A DNA stretch of 64,000 nucleotides from an uncultured Clostridia bacterium. Lineage in GTDB: Bacteria; Bacillota; Clostridia; TANB77; CAG-508. The notes below the pieces were generated by a model. That model did not search any database, had not been told where the DNA came from, and saw nothing but the letters and a program-made list of their open reading frames with translations. Location: NCBI GenBank assembly GCA_948676835.1, contig CAPOZU010000008.1, positions 1 to 64,000 of the forward strand, given 5' to 3'. Positions 16,932-25,196 of the stretch are shown here, piece after piece; the first letter of the stretch is position 1, and each line of letters opens with the position of its first letter. A program made the position numbers and the translations under genes.

Positions 16932-17372
16932 TTATTTTTTTACTAATGGTTTAACTATAGCTTTAACACCTTCTATTTTTTCTACTATTACTTCAGTATC
17001 TTTGGAAATATATGTATTATCAGCAGATTTCGCTGACCAAGTTTCACTACTGATTTTAACTTGCCCCTTACCTTCAATTGGTTCAATATCTACAATAACT
17101 TTTCCAATTTTTCCTTCAATAGAGTTAGAATTAGTTTTTATAAAAGAATCTTTTGGTAATATTTTGTTAACAAAAGGTCTTGTTGCAAAAAGAAGTACAG
17201 TTGAAGTTACTAAAAAGATTGAAGCTTGAATAATAACGTTATTTATTACGAAGCTTACAGCCATTGCAACTAATGCACCTAGTGAAAACCAAAATATTAA
17301 AAAACTAACATTAAAGATTTCTATTATAAGAAATAGTCCTGAAAGTATTAGCCAAAATTGCCACATTAACAT
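16932..17372 (-). CDS. NfeD-family membrane protein
   Basis: A 146-residue protein from the ATG at 17372, which has GGAGG 8 bases upstream; the longer TTG reading overlaps that RBS. It has three or four short transmembrane helices (about 3-85), then an OB-fold domain (about 90-146; IEGKIGKVIVDIEPIEGKGQVKI). This is the short, non-protease NfeD form (NfeD1b/YuaF-like) that partners with stomatin-like SPFH proteins. The SPFH gene follows 23 bases downstream, supporting a joint membrane-quality or microdomain role. Confidence 0.88.
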   Translation of the reverse strand: MLMWQFWLILSGLFLIIEIFNVSFLIFWFSLGALVAMAVSFVINNVIIQASIFLVTSTVLLFATRPFVNKILPKDSFIKTNSNSIEGKIGKVIVDIEPIEGKGQVKISSETWSAKSADNTYISKDTEVIVEKIEGVKAIVKPLVKK

Positions 17373-17622
17373 ACAGTATACCTCCAATCTATAATTAGAA
17401 TATTTAACATTTATATTATACTATAGATATTATAAAAAATAAAGGAAAAAAATAAAAATATTAAAATGTAATATAAATGTAATTCTTTGTTGTTAAAGGT
17501 TTTCAAAGAAATTGTGTAATCAGATATAATTATTAATATTAAAAAAAGATATCAAAAATTGTAGATTTTTTTAGAAGCATATTATATAATTCGACTATGT
17601 TTAATTTTATGGAGAAAAACTA

Positions 17623-18807
17623 ATGATTAAAAAGAAGAAAAAGTTGAATATGTTTAAGGTTAAGTGTAGCATACTAATTGTAATATTATTAGTTTTTATA
17701 ACAATTTTTTGCTTTAACTTAACAAGAAAAAATAAAGAAAAAGAATTAACAATTTTATTGAATAATGAATTTTTAGAAACAATAAATAAAGTTATTATAG
17801 ATGATCAAAAAAATATATATTTCTCAAAAGATGATATTCAAAAAATATTTGATGAAACAATATATTTTAATGAAGCTGAAAAAGAACTTATTACAACTTA
17901 CAATACACATGTTGCATTATTAAAAGTTGGTGAATCATATGGATTAATTGATGATGAAAACACAGAATTAAAAGGAGAACTAAAAGAAAATAAAAATTTA
18001 GTATATATTCCTATTACAGACATGAAAAAAGTATATGATATAGAACTAGAATATGCAGAAGATACTAATAGGATAATTATTGATTCATTATTAAAAGAAA
18101 AAAAAGAATCTTCTATTGTAAAAAAAGGAAAAGTTACTGAAAAAAAGGGATTTTTTAATGGTAAAAACTTAGAAAATTTGATAATAGGAGACAAAGTAAT
18201 TATTTTAGAGGAAAATGGAAAATACACGAAAATTAGAACTAAATTAGGAAATATAGGATATATAAAATCTAAAAAATTATCTGTGCCAACAATATTAAGA
18301 GAAAATATAAAAGAAGATAAACAACCTATTGAAGTATATGATAACTATTCTAATATTTCAGGAATTTATGATAATCTTTCAGTAGATTCTCAAAAATTAA
18401 ATGTTGTAGTTCCAGCTTTTTTCTATATAGATAAGAATAGTAAAGTATTAGATAGAACTACAAGTACAACAGCAACATATTCTGTTTATAAAAATTGGGC
18501 AGATAATAATGGTCTTCAAATTATGCCAACTCTTACTAATAATGAAAATGTTTCCAGTACATTATTAAGTTATTCTCAAAGAAGTCAAGTTATAAATTCA
18601 TTGAAAGAAATGATGATTAAATATAATTATATTGGTATAAATATTGAATTGGCAACAATAGATGATATAAACAGTTTTTATAGATTTATATTAGAATTAG
18701 CACCTAGATTTAAAGCTGCTGGAATTAAAGTTGCAGTGACTTTAAATAATAGCAATTTGGAAAAATCTAGAATAAAAGATGTAGTAGATTATGTAATTGA
18801 AGATTAA
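17623..18807 (+). CDS. Membrane-anchored SH3/GH18-like protein, truncated and probably inactive
   Basis: A 394-residue protein: one N-terminal transmembrane helix (about 10-30), an unassigned domain (about 35-160; a copper-amine-oxidase-like fold is possible), and a bacterial SH3 domain (about 165-225; KGFFNGKN, then VIILEENGKYTKIRT). A partial GH18 barrel like those of spore-germination hydrolases such as YaaH follows (about 255-394). The GH18 active-site strand, normally G(V/I)NIDFE, reads GINIELA here, so the catalytic Glu is missing. The ORF stops at DVVDYVIED, just where YaaH-like proteins continue into the sixth strand, and no continuation exists in other frames. Likely a cell-wall-binding protein that has lost catalysis. 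It lies 42 bases ahead of mltG. Confidence 0.75.
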   Translation: MIKKKKKLNMFKVKCSILIVILLVFITIFCFNLTRKNKEKELTILLNNEFLETINKVIIDDQKNIYFSKDDIQKIFDETIYFNEAEKELITTYNTHVALLKVGESYGLIDDENTELKGELKENKNLVYIPITDMKKVYDIELEYAEDTNRIIIDSLLKEKKESSIVKKGKVTEKKGFFNGKNLENLIIGDKVIILEENGKYTKIRTKLGNIGYIKSKKLSVPTILRENIKEDKQPIEVYDNYSNISGIYDNLSVDSQKLNVVVPAFFYIDKNSKVLDRTTSTTATYSVYKNWADNNGLQIMPTLTNNENVSSTLLSYSQRSQVINSLKEMMIKYNYIGINIELATIDDINSFYRFILELAPRFKAAGIKVAVTLNNSNLEKSRIKDVVDYVIED

Positions 18808-18849
18808 AAGAAAGGGAATATTATTTTTTATAATATTTAAAGTATAGTA

Positions 18850-19926
18850 ATGATAAAAAAAGTAGTTTTAATAATAGTTATTTTAATAATAGTTTCAGGA
18901 ATTGGGAGTTTTTCATGGTATTTAAATGGTATGAAACCAGTAATTACTTCAAAATCATCTAATGAAGTTATTAGTGTTGAAATCGAAGAAGGAATGGGAA
19001 CTTCAAGTATTGCTAATTTATTAGAAAAAAATAATGTAATTAAAAGTGCTACTGTAATGAAAATATATATAAAGTTAAATAATATAACAAATCTTAAAGC
19101 AGGAAAATATGATTTTTCAAATACTGAGGACTTACAAACAATAATTAATCATATTAAAAATGGAGAAGTTACTGATAATTCTGTAAAAATTACATTTATA
19201 GAAGGTAAAAACATGAGATGGATTGCTAAAACAATTGCAGATAAAACAGAAAATACAGAAAATGATGTTTTCAAATTGCTAGAAGATAAACAGTATATTG
19301 ATTCATTAATTGAAAAATATTGGTTTATAACAGATGAAGTAGAAGATGAAAGAATTTATTATCCTTTAGAAGGGTATTTATTACCAGATACTTATGTCTT
19401 TGAAAACAAGGATGTTTCTGTTAAATCAATTTTTAGTGTAATATTGAACTTTACAGAGAAATATTTAAATTCTTATAAAGAAGAAATAGAGAAAAATAGT
19501 TTAACAGTACATCAAATATTAACTATGGCATCAATGGCAGAACTTGAAGGAAAGTCTTTAGAAGATAGAGAAGAAATTGTAGGAGTATTTTATAATAGAA
19601 TAAGACAAGGAATGAGCCTTGGAAGTGATGTTACAACATATTATGCATTTAAAGTAGATATGGGAGATAGGGATTTAACAGTAAAAGAATTAAATACAGA
19701 AAATCCATATAATACAAGAGGACCTGGTATGTCTGGTATGATTCCAGTTGGACCAATTTGTAATCCAAGTAAATCAGCAATTGAAGCAACATTGAATTAT
19801 AAAGAAACAGATGCACTATATTTTGTTGCAGATAAAAATGGAAAAGTTTATTTTACTAAAAATAACTCTGAACACAATAAAAAAATACAAGAATTAAAGA
19901 GCAAAGGATTATGGTTTACTTATTAA
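18850..19926 (+). CDS. mltG: Endolytic peptidoglycan transglycosylase MltG
   Basis: A 358-residue YceG-family enzyme that cuts nascent glycan strands and sets their length. One N-terminal transmembrane helix (2-22) is followed by a LysM-like domain (about 40-105; IEEGMGTSSIANLLEKNNVI). The catalytic domain (about 115-350) has the predicted catalytic Glu near residue 231 in MASMAELEG. The family motifs GVFYNRIRQGMSLGSD and NPYNTRGPG are present, and it ends in TLNYKETDALYFVA. The length is normal. No good RBS is visible right before the ATG (only AAAGGG some 33 bases upstream), so translation may depend on the gene before it. It ends at a terminator. Confidence 0.95.
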   Translation: MIKKVVLIIVILIIVSGIGSFSWYLNGMKPVITSKSSNEVISVEIEEGMGTSSIANLLEKNNVIKSATVMKIYIKLNNITNLKAGKYDFSNTEDLQTIINHIKNGEVTDNSVKITFIEGKNMRWIAKTIADKTENTENDVFKLLEDKQYIDSLIEKYWFITDEVEDERIYYPLEGYLLPDTYVFENKDVSVKSIFSVILNFTEKYLNSYKEEIEKNSLTVHQILTMASMAELEGKSLEDREEIVGVFYNRIRQGMSLGSDVTTYYAFKVDMGDRDLTVKELNTENPYNTRGPGMSGMIPVGPICNPSKSAIEATLNYKETDALYFVADKNGKVYFTKNNSEHNKKIQELKSKGLWFTY

Positions 19927-19943
19927 ATAATGAATAAAAGATG

Positions 19944-19977
19944 AGTTAATGAATAAAGTTCATTAACTTATTTTTTT
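19944..19977 (+). terminator. Terminator of mltG
   Basis: The 10-bp stem AGTTAATGAA / TTCATTAACT has a 5-base loop, and a run of seven T residues begins two bases after it. Confidence 0.88.
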
Positions 19978-20018
19978 ATAATGAGTAAGAGTTATGGATT
20001 TAATTTTTTGTCAAAATA

Positions 20019-20047
20019 TTTACAAAATTGTCAAATGAGATTATAAT
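20019..20047 (+). promoter_or_regulatory. Promoter of the zinc-ribbon/PH gene pair
   Basis: TTTACA (20019-20024), a 17-bp spacer and TATAAT (20042-20047). AAGGGGGA just before the ATG at 20086 is the RBS. Confidence 0.7.
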
Positions 20048-20085
20048 ATTTTGTAGATTATAAAATAAAACAAGGGGGATTTTAT

Positions 20086-20661
20086 ATGTTTTGCGAAAAA
20101 TGTGGAACAAAATTACCTGATGGAGCTGCATTTTGTACAAATTGTGGAGCTAGTGTATCAGGAGAAGTAAAAAAGTCAGAAGAAAAAGTTTCTGATAAAG
20201 AGGTACAATTACAAGTAAAACCTACTTATAAGACAGGATATATGATTTTACCATATATAACAATGATAGTAATCTTTGTAATTTGTATGGGATTACCTAT
20301 GTTTGCAATAAGTGCTGAAGCAGGAATGTCAGTTACTGGAGGTATAGTTGGAGTAATTTTGGTAATATTTGGAATATCTTATTTATTTACAAAAAAACAA
20401 TACAGTAGTTACCAATATGATTTTTATAAAACAAAAGTTATTTATAAAGATAGCTTTTTAAATGTATCAGAAAAAGAAGTAAAATATAAATTTATAAGAG
20501 AAGTTACTATGCGCCAAACAATATTCCAAAGAATGTTTAATATAGGAACAATAGTATTATTTACAAATGCAGAAACAGGAGTAGGAAATGGAATTTCTAT
20601 TATAAATGTTGAAAATGTTCAAGAAATTTATAAAAAAATAAAATCAACAATTGATGTGTAA
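20086..20661 (+). CDS. Zinc-ribbon plus PH-like membrane protein
   Basis: A 191-residue protein. Residues 1-25 are a four-Cys zinc ribbon, MFCEKCGTKLPDGAAFC followed by NCGA. Two transmembrane helices lie at about 50-75 and 82-102. The remaining cytosolic part looks like a bacterial PH domain (YQYDFYKTKVIYKDSFLN; KEVKYKFIREVTMRQ; NIGTIVLFTNAE). The downstream neighbour is a paralogue with the same architecture and about the same spacing, so they probably arose by duplication and may form a heteromer. The specific function is unknown. Confidence 0.82.
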   Translation: MFCEKCGTKLPDGAAFCTNCGASVSGEVKKSEEKVSDKEVQLQVKPTYKTGYMILPYITMIVIFVICMGLPMFAISAEAGMSVTGGIVGVILVIFGISYLFTKKQYSSYQYDFYKTKVIYKDSFLNVSEKEVKYKFIREVTMRQTIFQRMFNIGTIVLFTNAETGVGNGISIINVENVQEIYKKIKSTIDV

Positions 20662-20685
20662 ATAAAAAAGTAGGGAGGAATTAGA

Positions 20686-21321
20686 ATGTTCTGTAAAAAT
20701 TGTGGAACTGAAGTTAGTGAAGAAGCACGTTTTTGTCCAAAATGTGGAACAGAAATATCAGGTGAAAAAATACAAAAAAATAATGAAATTAAAGAAGATG
20801 GTACTGTTAAATTTCAATTAAAACCAAAATTTAATTGGGGATATAAATTTATTACAGTAGGAGCCTTAACATTATTATGGGTTATAATAATAGCTTTTTG
20901 GTTATCAGAATCACTTGTAGAATTATTAATACTATTTCCAACATTACCACAAATAGTTATAGCCATTGTTGCTATATATATTGTAATAAAATTAATTTTT
21001 GAAAAATTACAATATGATGCTTTAGAATATAATTTTTATACAACAAAAGTAGAATATAAAGATGGATTTTTAAATAAAGAAGAAAAAGAACTAAAATATA
21101 AATATATAAGAGAAGTTACTATGAGTCAAAATATTCTTGAAAGAATATTTAATATAGGAACTATAAGAATATTTACAAATGCAAGTAGTGGTACTACATA
21201 TAATTCAAAACACAATAATATGTATGGAAAAAACGGTTTAGGAATTCATTGCATTAAAAATGTAAAAGAACAATATCAAAAAGTTAAAGAACTTATTGAT
21301 GAAGGAACACCTGAAGAATAA
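20686..21321 (+). CDS. Zinc-ribbon plus PH-like membrane protein, paralogue
   Basis: A 211-residue paralogue of the upstream gene: N-terminal zinc ribbon MFCKNCGTEVSEEARFCPKC, two transmembrane helices (about 52-72 and 80-102), and a PH-like domain with YNFYTTKVEYKDGFLNKEEKE, then KYIREVTMSQNILERIFNIG. Relative to its partner it carries an insertion of about 12 polar residues (ASSGTTYNSKHNN) in the last loop. It is 24 bases downstream with an AGGGAGGA RBS, so the two are co-transcribed. The function is unknown. Confidence 0.82.
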   Translation: MFCKNCGTEVSEEARFCPKCGTEISGEKIQKNNEIKEDGTVKFQLKPKFNWGYKFITVGALTLLWVIIIAFWLSESLVELLILFPTLPQIVIAIVAIYIVIKLIFEKLQYDALEYNFYTTKVEYKDGFLNKEEKELKYKYIREVTMSQNILERIFNIGTIRIFTNASSGTTYNSKHNNMYGKNGLGIHCIKNVKEQYQKVKELIDEGTPEE

Positions 21322-21348
21322 AATTGATTGCTCAAAAACGTATAAATC

Positions 21349-21378
21349 TTGACAAATGATAGCAAAATAGTTTATAAT
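21349..21378 (+). promoter_or_regulatory. Promoter of the T-box/aspS transcript
   Basis: A consensus TTGACA (21349-21354), an 18-bp spacer and TATAAT (21373-21378). Transcription would begin just before stem I of the T-box. Confidence 0.85.
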
Positions 21379-21392
21379 AAATATATTGTAAA

Positions 21393-21646
21393 TATTTTGC
21401 GATGAAGATGAAAGCTATTAGAAACTATTTTACAGAGAAAAAATGCCACCGGCTGAGAGCATTTTAAATTAAGTTCTTTTAGTGAAACACATTGGAGCAA
21501 AAAAACAATGCATTATATGCGTTTATAAAAAGTGGAGAACTGTTTCCTTATAGTTCTCAAATAGGGTGGCACCGCGGAAGTTATATTAAAAATATAAACC
21601 TTCGTCCCTGTAACTTGAAAATAGTTACAGAGATGAAGGTTTTTTG
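21393..21646 (+). ncRNA. T-box riboswitch controlling aspS
   Basis: The T-box consensus AGGGTGGCACCGCGG (21562-21576) lies ahead of a long terminator hairpin whose outer arms are AACCTTC / GAAGGTT (to about 21642) followed by TTTTTTG. Stem I features upstream include ATGAAGATGAAAG and the AGAG-type loop. An uncharged tRNA pairing with the T-box would favour the antiterminator and allow aspS expression. No GAC/GAT specifier stands out in the expected 3' side of stem I. The candidate segment reads GTGAAACACA (21482-21491), which contains AAC (Asn), overlapping GAA. The specifier should be decided by covariance folding. Confidence 0.93.
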
Positions 21647-21685
21647 TTTTCGTCCCTAAAGATAAGAAATAAGGAGAGAAAAATT

Positions 21686-23450
21686 ATGAAAGAAAATGTT
21701 TACAGAACTTACACATGTGGAGATTTAAGAGAGAAACATGTAGGAGAAGAAATTAAGCTTGCAGGATGGGTAGACACAATTAGAGATTTAGGAGGAGTAC
21801 TATTTATTGATTTAAGAGATCAATACGGAATTACTCAAGTAGTAGTTTCAGGAGATGAAGAAAAAGTTGATTTTGCTTCAAAGATACCAACTGAATCTAC
21901 AATATCAGTATCACGGAAAAGTTAGATTAAGAGATGAAGAAACAATCAATACAAGTTTAGCAACAGGAACAGTAGAATTATTTGCAGATAAAATCGAAAT
22001 TTTAGGAAAAAGAAGCAAAGGATTACCTTTTGAAATTGCCAATAATAGAAGTGTTAGAGAAGATTTAAGGTTAGAATATAGATTTTTAGATTTAAGAGCG
22101 AGAAAAAATTTAGAAAATTTAAAATTAAGAGCTGAACTTATTCAATTTTTAAGAGCTCAAATGATTAAGCAAGGCTTTTTAGAAGTGCAAACACCAATAC
22201 TTACAAGTTCATCACCAGAAGGTGCTAGAGATTATTTAGTTCCAAGTAGAATGTATCCAGGAAAATTTTATGCACTTCCACAAGCACCACAACAATTTAA
22301 ACAATTATTAATGGTTTCAGGAATAGACAAATATTTTCAAATTGCACCATGTTTTAGAGATGAAGATGCAAGAGCAGATCGTTCACCAGGAGAATTTTAT
22401 CAATTAGATATGGAAATGGCTTTTGCAACTCAAGAAGATGTTTTTGAGGTTATGGAAGAAGTAATATATAATACATTTTCAAAATTTTCAGATAAGAAAG
22501 TTGCTGAACATCCATTTCCAAGAATTCCATATAAAGAGGCTATGCTTAAATATGGTACAGATAAGCCAGATTTAAGAAATCCACTTATTATAAAAGATGT
22601 AACAAATATTTTTGAAAAGTTAGATATAAAAGTATTTAATGGAAAAATAGTTAGAACAATTACACTTCCAAATGGAGCAGAAGCTACAAGAACATTTTAT
22701 GATGGAATGGTAGATTTTGCAATAGAAGACTGTAAAGCTAAAGGTTTAGCATGGTTAAAAGTAAATGATGATAGAAGCTTACAAGGACCAATTGCTAAAT
22801 TAATTCCAGATGAAGCAAGAGAAGAATTATTAACTCAAACAGATACTAAAGAAGGAGATAGTATATTCTTTATTGCTGAACATAAAGGTATTGTAGAAAA
22901 ATTAGCAGGAGAAATCAGAAAAGAAATTGCTGTAAGACAAAATTTAATTGATGATTCTGTTTATAAATTCTGCTGGATTGTTGATTTTCCAATGTATGAA
23001 ATTGCTGACAATGGAAAATTAGAATTTTGTCATAATCCATTTTCAATGCCACAAGGAGGATTAGAAGCTTTAGAAACAAAAGAACCACTAGATGTTTATG
23101 CATATCAATATGATATTGTATGTAATGGTATTGAATTATCATCAGGAGCTGTTAGAAATCATGATCCAGAAATTATGATTAAAGCATTTGAAATTGCAGG
23201 ATATACTGAAGAAGAAATAAAAAATAGATTTTCAGCACTATTTAATGCATTTCATTATGGAGCACCACCACATGCAGGAATTGCACCAGGTGTTGACAGA
23301 ATGTTAATGTTACTTGATGGAGAAGAATCTATCAGAGAAGTTATTGCATTTCCAATGAATAGTAAAGCACAAGATTTATTAATGGGAGCACCAGGAAATG
23401 TTACAGATAGGCAGTTAAAAGATGTTCATATAAAATTAGATTTGAAATAA
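21686..23450 (+). CDS. aspS: Aspartate--tRNA ligase, interrupted by an apparent +1 frameshift at a CGG codon
   Basis: A class II tRNA synthetase charging tRNA-Asp. From the ATG at 21686 (AAGGAGAG upstream) the first 76 codons give the start of the OB-fold anticodon-binding domain (KLAGWVDTIRDLGGVLFIDL). At codon 77 the frame meets CGG (21914-21916) and would stop at TAG three codons later. Skipping one base gives ISVSGKVRLRDEETIN and the rest of a full bacterial enzyme: catalytic motif 2 FRDEDARADR, the bacterial insertion domain, and motif 3 GIAPGVDRMLMLL. The restored length is 587 residues, normal for the family. The enzyme is normally essential, so either the sequence has an error or translation shifts frame here. 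A T-box controls it. Confidence 0.93.
21911..21919 (+). other. Putative +1 frameshift site at CGG in aspS
   Basis: Zero frame reads GTA TCA CGG AAA AGT TAG. Skipping the C reads TCA GGA AAA GTT AGA, that is S-G-K-V-R, with the Gly of the AspRS OB-fold restored. There is no slippery repeat and no Shine-Dalgarno stimulator nearby. The only unusual element is the CGG codon itself. Confidence 0.7.
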
Positions 23451-23479
23451 AAGTAATAATATTGTAATTGATAAAAAAT

Positions 23480-23516
23480 ACCTCTAATAGTAAAATTATA
23501 TTAGAGGTGTTTTTTT
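23480..23516 (+). terminator. aspS terminator that doubles as the RBS region of the next gene
   Basis: The stem ACCTCTAAT (23480-23488) / ATTAGAGGT (23500-23508) is followed by G and seven T residues, directly abutting the ATG at 23517. The 3' arm AGAGGTG is the only Shine-Dalgarno for that ATG, 7 bases away, so the folded terminator would hide it. Confidence 0.8.
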
Positions 23517-24419
23517 ATGACAGAACAAGAGATTAGAAAAAAATATCAAAGAGATGATGAAACAGATTTAAGAGGAGCTAATGTAGGTGCTATTGATAAT
23601 TTTATACGAATGCTTGAAATACATAAAAATAGTTCTGATGAATACGTAAGAAGTATAGCAGAACATTTTGGAGAATTTGATAAACTATCACCTAATTTTG
23701 TAATATTCGAATCACAGGATCCAAATGAATGTTTTTACATGCACAATTTTGCTGCATTTCAAATAGGTAAAGATACAGAAAGTTTAATATCATCACATGA
23801 GTTTGGTCATGCTGTTATAGGAGTTACAAGCAAAACTAAAGTTCCAGATGGATATGAAGGTGTTATTGAAAGAGCAAAATCATATGCATTAAGTCCTGAG
23901 CACAAAGAAAAGTTTAAAGAATATATAACTTATTTATCTCAAAGAAATAATCAAGATAGAACAGATGCAGAAAAAGGTCCAGTATCAGATATAATAAGTT
24001 CTATTTTCCAACAACCTGGATTTAGAATTGGAAGTTATGAAAATGTATGTATGCTTCCATCATTTCATAATAGAGATTATTATTTTAATGAAGAAGAAAA
24101 TGCAGTAAAAATAGATAAAATATATGATGAAGATTTTGCAAATTATTATGCATTAAAAGCAAATAATTGTGATAGAGAATTAGATATTATAAAAGAATTA
24201 TTTGGGGAGGAGATTCTTCAAGTTCTGGATAGTGAATTATTAAAATCAGCAGTTATATTGGAAAGAGTAGCTGCTAAAGAACATTCTGAACCTACTTTAA
24301 GTAGTACAATTGAAAGTATAAAAAGTGTTATTACTGGTACAACTCAAGAGGATATTAGATTGATAAAAGATCCTGAAAGAGAAGCTGAAATTCAGAAAGA
24401 TGAAGGAGAAAAAGAGTAA
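23517..24419 (+). CDS. HExxH putative zinc metallopeptidase, cytosolic, unknown family
   Basis: A 300-residue protein without signal peptide or membrane helix. SSHEFGHAVIGV near residue 97 is an HExxH zincin motif. The second half contains a segment with ISSIFQQPGFRIGSYENV and several acidic residues that could supply the third zinc ligand, but I cannot assign it. I do not recognise the family. A second HExxH protein without an export signal lies at 34537. It overlaps no gene, starts right after the aspS terminator, and the next ORF starts on the base after its stop, so the two are translationally coupled. Confidence 0.7.
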   Translation: MTEQEIRKKYQRDDETDLRGANVGAIDNFIRMLEIHKNSSDEYVRSIAEHFGEFDKLSPNFVIFESQDPNECFYMHNFAAFQIGKDTESLISSHEFGHAVIGVTSKTKVPDGYEGVIERAKSYALSPEHKEKFKEYITYLSQRNNQDRTDAEKGPVSDIISSIFQQPGFRIGSYENVCMLPSFHNRDYYFNEEENAVKIDKIYDEDFANYYALKANNCDRELDIIKELFGEEILQVLDSELLKSAVILERVAAKEHSEPTLSSTIESIKSVITGTTQEDIRLIKDPEREAEIQKDEGEKE

Positions 24420-24902
24420 ATGAATAAAATGAGTTCTAGAGCTGCAACTCAGTTGCATGAAATAATTTTATTATTACCAAATGAAAGCAAATCTAAAATT
24501 CCACTTAGTATTATTAATTTACTAGAAAATAAAAAAATTGATACAGAAGAAATAAATATAAAAAGTGCTGAACATATAAATGATTGTGCAATTTTAGATG
24601 AAACGAAGAAATATTTAGCTTATATTTTTTTGAAATATTTAGCAACTGAAGAGGAAAGGAAAGAATTTAATCATATTCTTTCTGAAAATGAACAAAGACA
24701 TCAAATATTTTTAAGAAATAAATATGATATAGCTAATATATTTGGAGTTGAAGAAAAAAATAAAAATAATTTAGAAATAGAAGAAATAAATATAGAAACT
24801 CAAAAAGAAGAGGAAGAAAAAACTTTAATTAAATATGAAAAAAGAAAATGGTGGAACAAAATATATATGTTCTTAGTTGACAAGGTAAAAAAATTATGCT
24901 AA
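24420..24902 (+). CDS. Hypothetical helical protein coupled to the HExxH gene
   Basis: A 160-residue protein, predicted largely helical and very charged. An ordered part (about 5-105; MSSRAATQLHEIILLLPNES) is followed by an acidic stretch (IEEINIETQKEEEEK) and a basic-aromatic end (KRKWWNKIYMFLVDKVKKLC) that could touch the membrane. The ATG follows the TAA of the upstream gene with no gap, and the RBS GGAG lies inside that gene. It is probably a partner of the HExxH protein. No family is recognised. Its last codons contain the promoter of the next transcript. Confidence 0.68.
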   Translation: MNKMSSRAATQLHEIILLLPNESKSKIPLSIINLLENKKIDTEEINIKSAEHINDCAILDETKKYLAYIFLKYLATEEERKEFNHILSENEQRHQIFLRNKYDIANIFGVEEKNKNNLEIEEINIETQKEEEEKTLIKYEKRKWWNKIYMFLVDKVKKLC

Positions 24903-24905
24903 AAT
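24877..24905 (+). promoter_or_regulatory. Promoter of the leader-ABC transporter transcript
   Basis: TTGACA (24877-24882), a 17-bp spacer and TAAAAT (24900-24905) lie inside the last codons of the preceding gene. Transcription would start near 24912, giving a leader of about 285 bases before the ABC transporter genes. Confidence 0.75.
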
Positions 24906-24942
24906 AATTTACATAATAAAATCAAAGGAGAATTTATTTTTT

Positions 24943-24987
24943 ATGACAAATTTAATTTTAAAAGGAAACAAACATCATAAAAAATAG
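24943..24987 (+). CDS. 14-residue leader peptide candidate (MTNLILKGNKHHKK)
   Basis: A short ORF with a strong RBS AAAGGAG 12 bases upstream and its own promoter. The peptide ends N-K-H-H-K-K, placing two His codons (CAT CAT) and several Lys codons immediately before the stop, which overlaps the first of three competing RNA segments. This is the layout of a transcription-attenuation leader, with His or Lys as the sensed residue. Downstream genes encode an amino-acid transporter and a PepD-type dipeptidase, a family named for Xaa-His substrates. Translation is inferred from the RBS only. Confidence 0.55.
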   Translation: MTNLILKGNKHHKK

Positions 24988-25047
24988 CTTGTGTCTTGAA
25001 ATATGTAGGCACAGGCTAATTATGATGCTTGTGCCTTTTAAGTTTTT
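24986..25047 (+). promoter_or_regulatory. Three-segment attenuator-like fold
   Basis: Segment 1 AGCTTGTGTC (24986-24995) can pair with segment 2 GGCACAGGCT (25008-25017). Segment 2 can instead pair with segment 3 GCTTGTGCC (25027-25035), which is followed by TTTTAAGTTTTT. The two pairings exclude each other. A ribosome at the leader stop codon covers segment 1 and favours the 2:3 terminator. A ribosome held at the His codons leaves segment 1 free. Confidence 0.5.
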
Positions 25048-25088
25048 AAGAGCCTTAAGGGTACAATATAACCCTTAAGGCTCTTTTG
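25048..25088 (+). terminator. Strong hairpin before the ABC transporter genes
   Basis: A perfect 15-bp stem AAGAGCCTTAAGGGT / ACCCTTAAGGCTCTT with an 8-base loop and a short T-tract (CTCTTTTGTATT). It is either the main terminator of the leader RNA or the end of the upstream operon. The stretch 25089-25196 has no further feature that I trust. Confidence 0.75.
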
Positions 25089-25196
25089 TATTATATTAAG
25101 ATTAATAATTTCTATTATAGCGCGCAATAAATAGTGATTATTGAACGAAAATAAAGATACAAACTTTCTTTGAAAATAAAATTTGGAGGTTTATTT

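Noticed and set aside
18781..18850. Another CGG-type frameshift explaining the short GH18-like protein
   Set aside because: No CGG near the end, and no frame after the stop continues the barrel.
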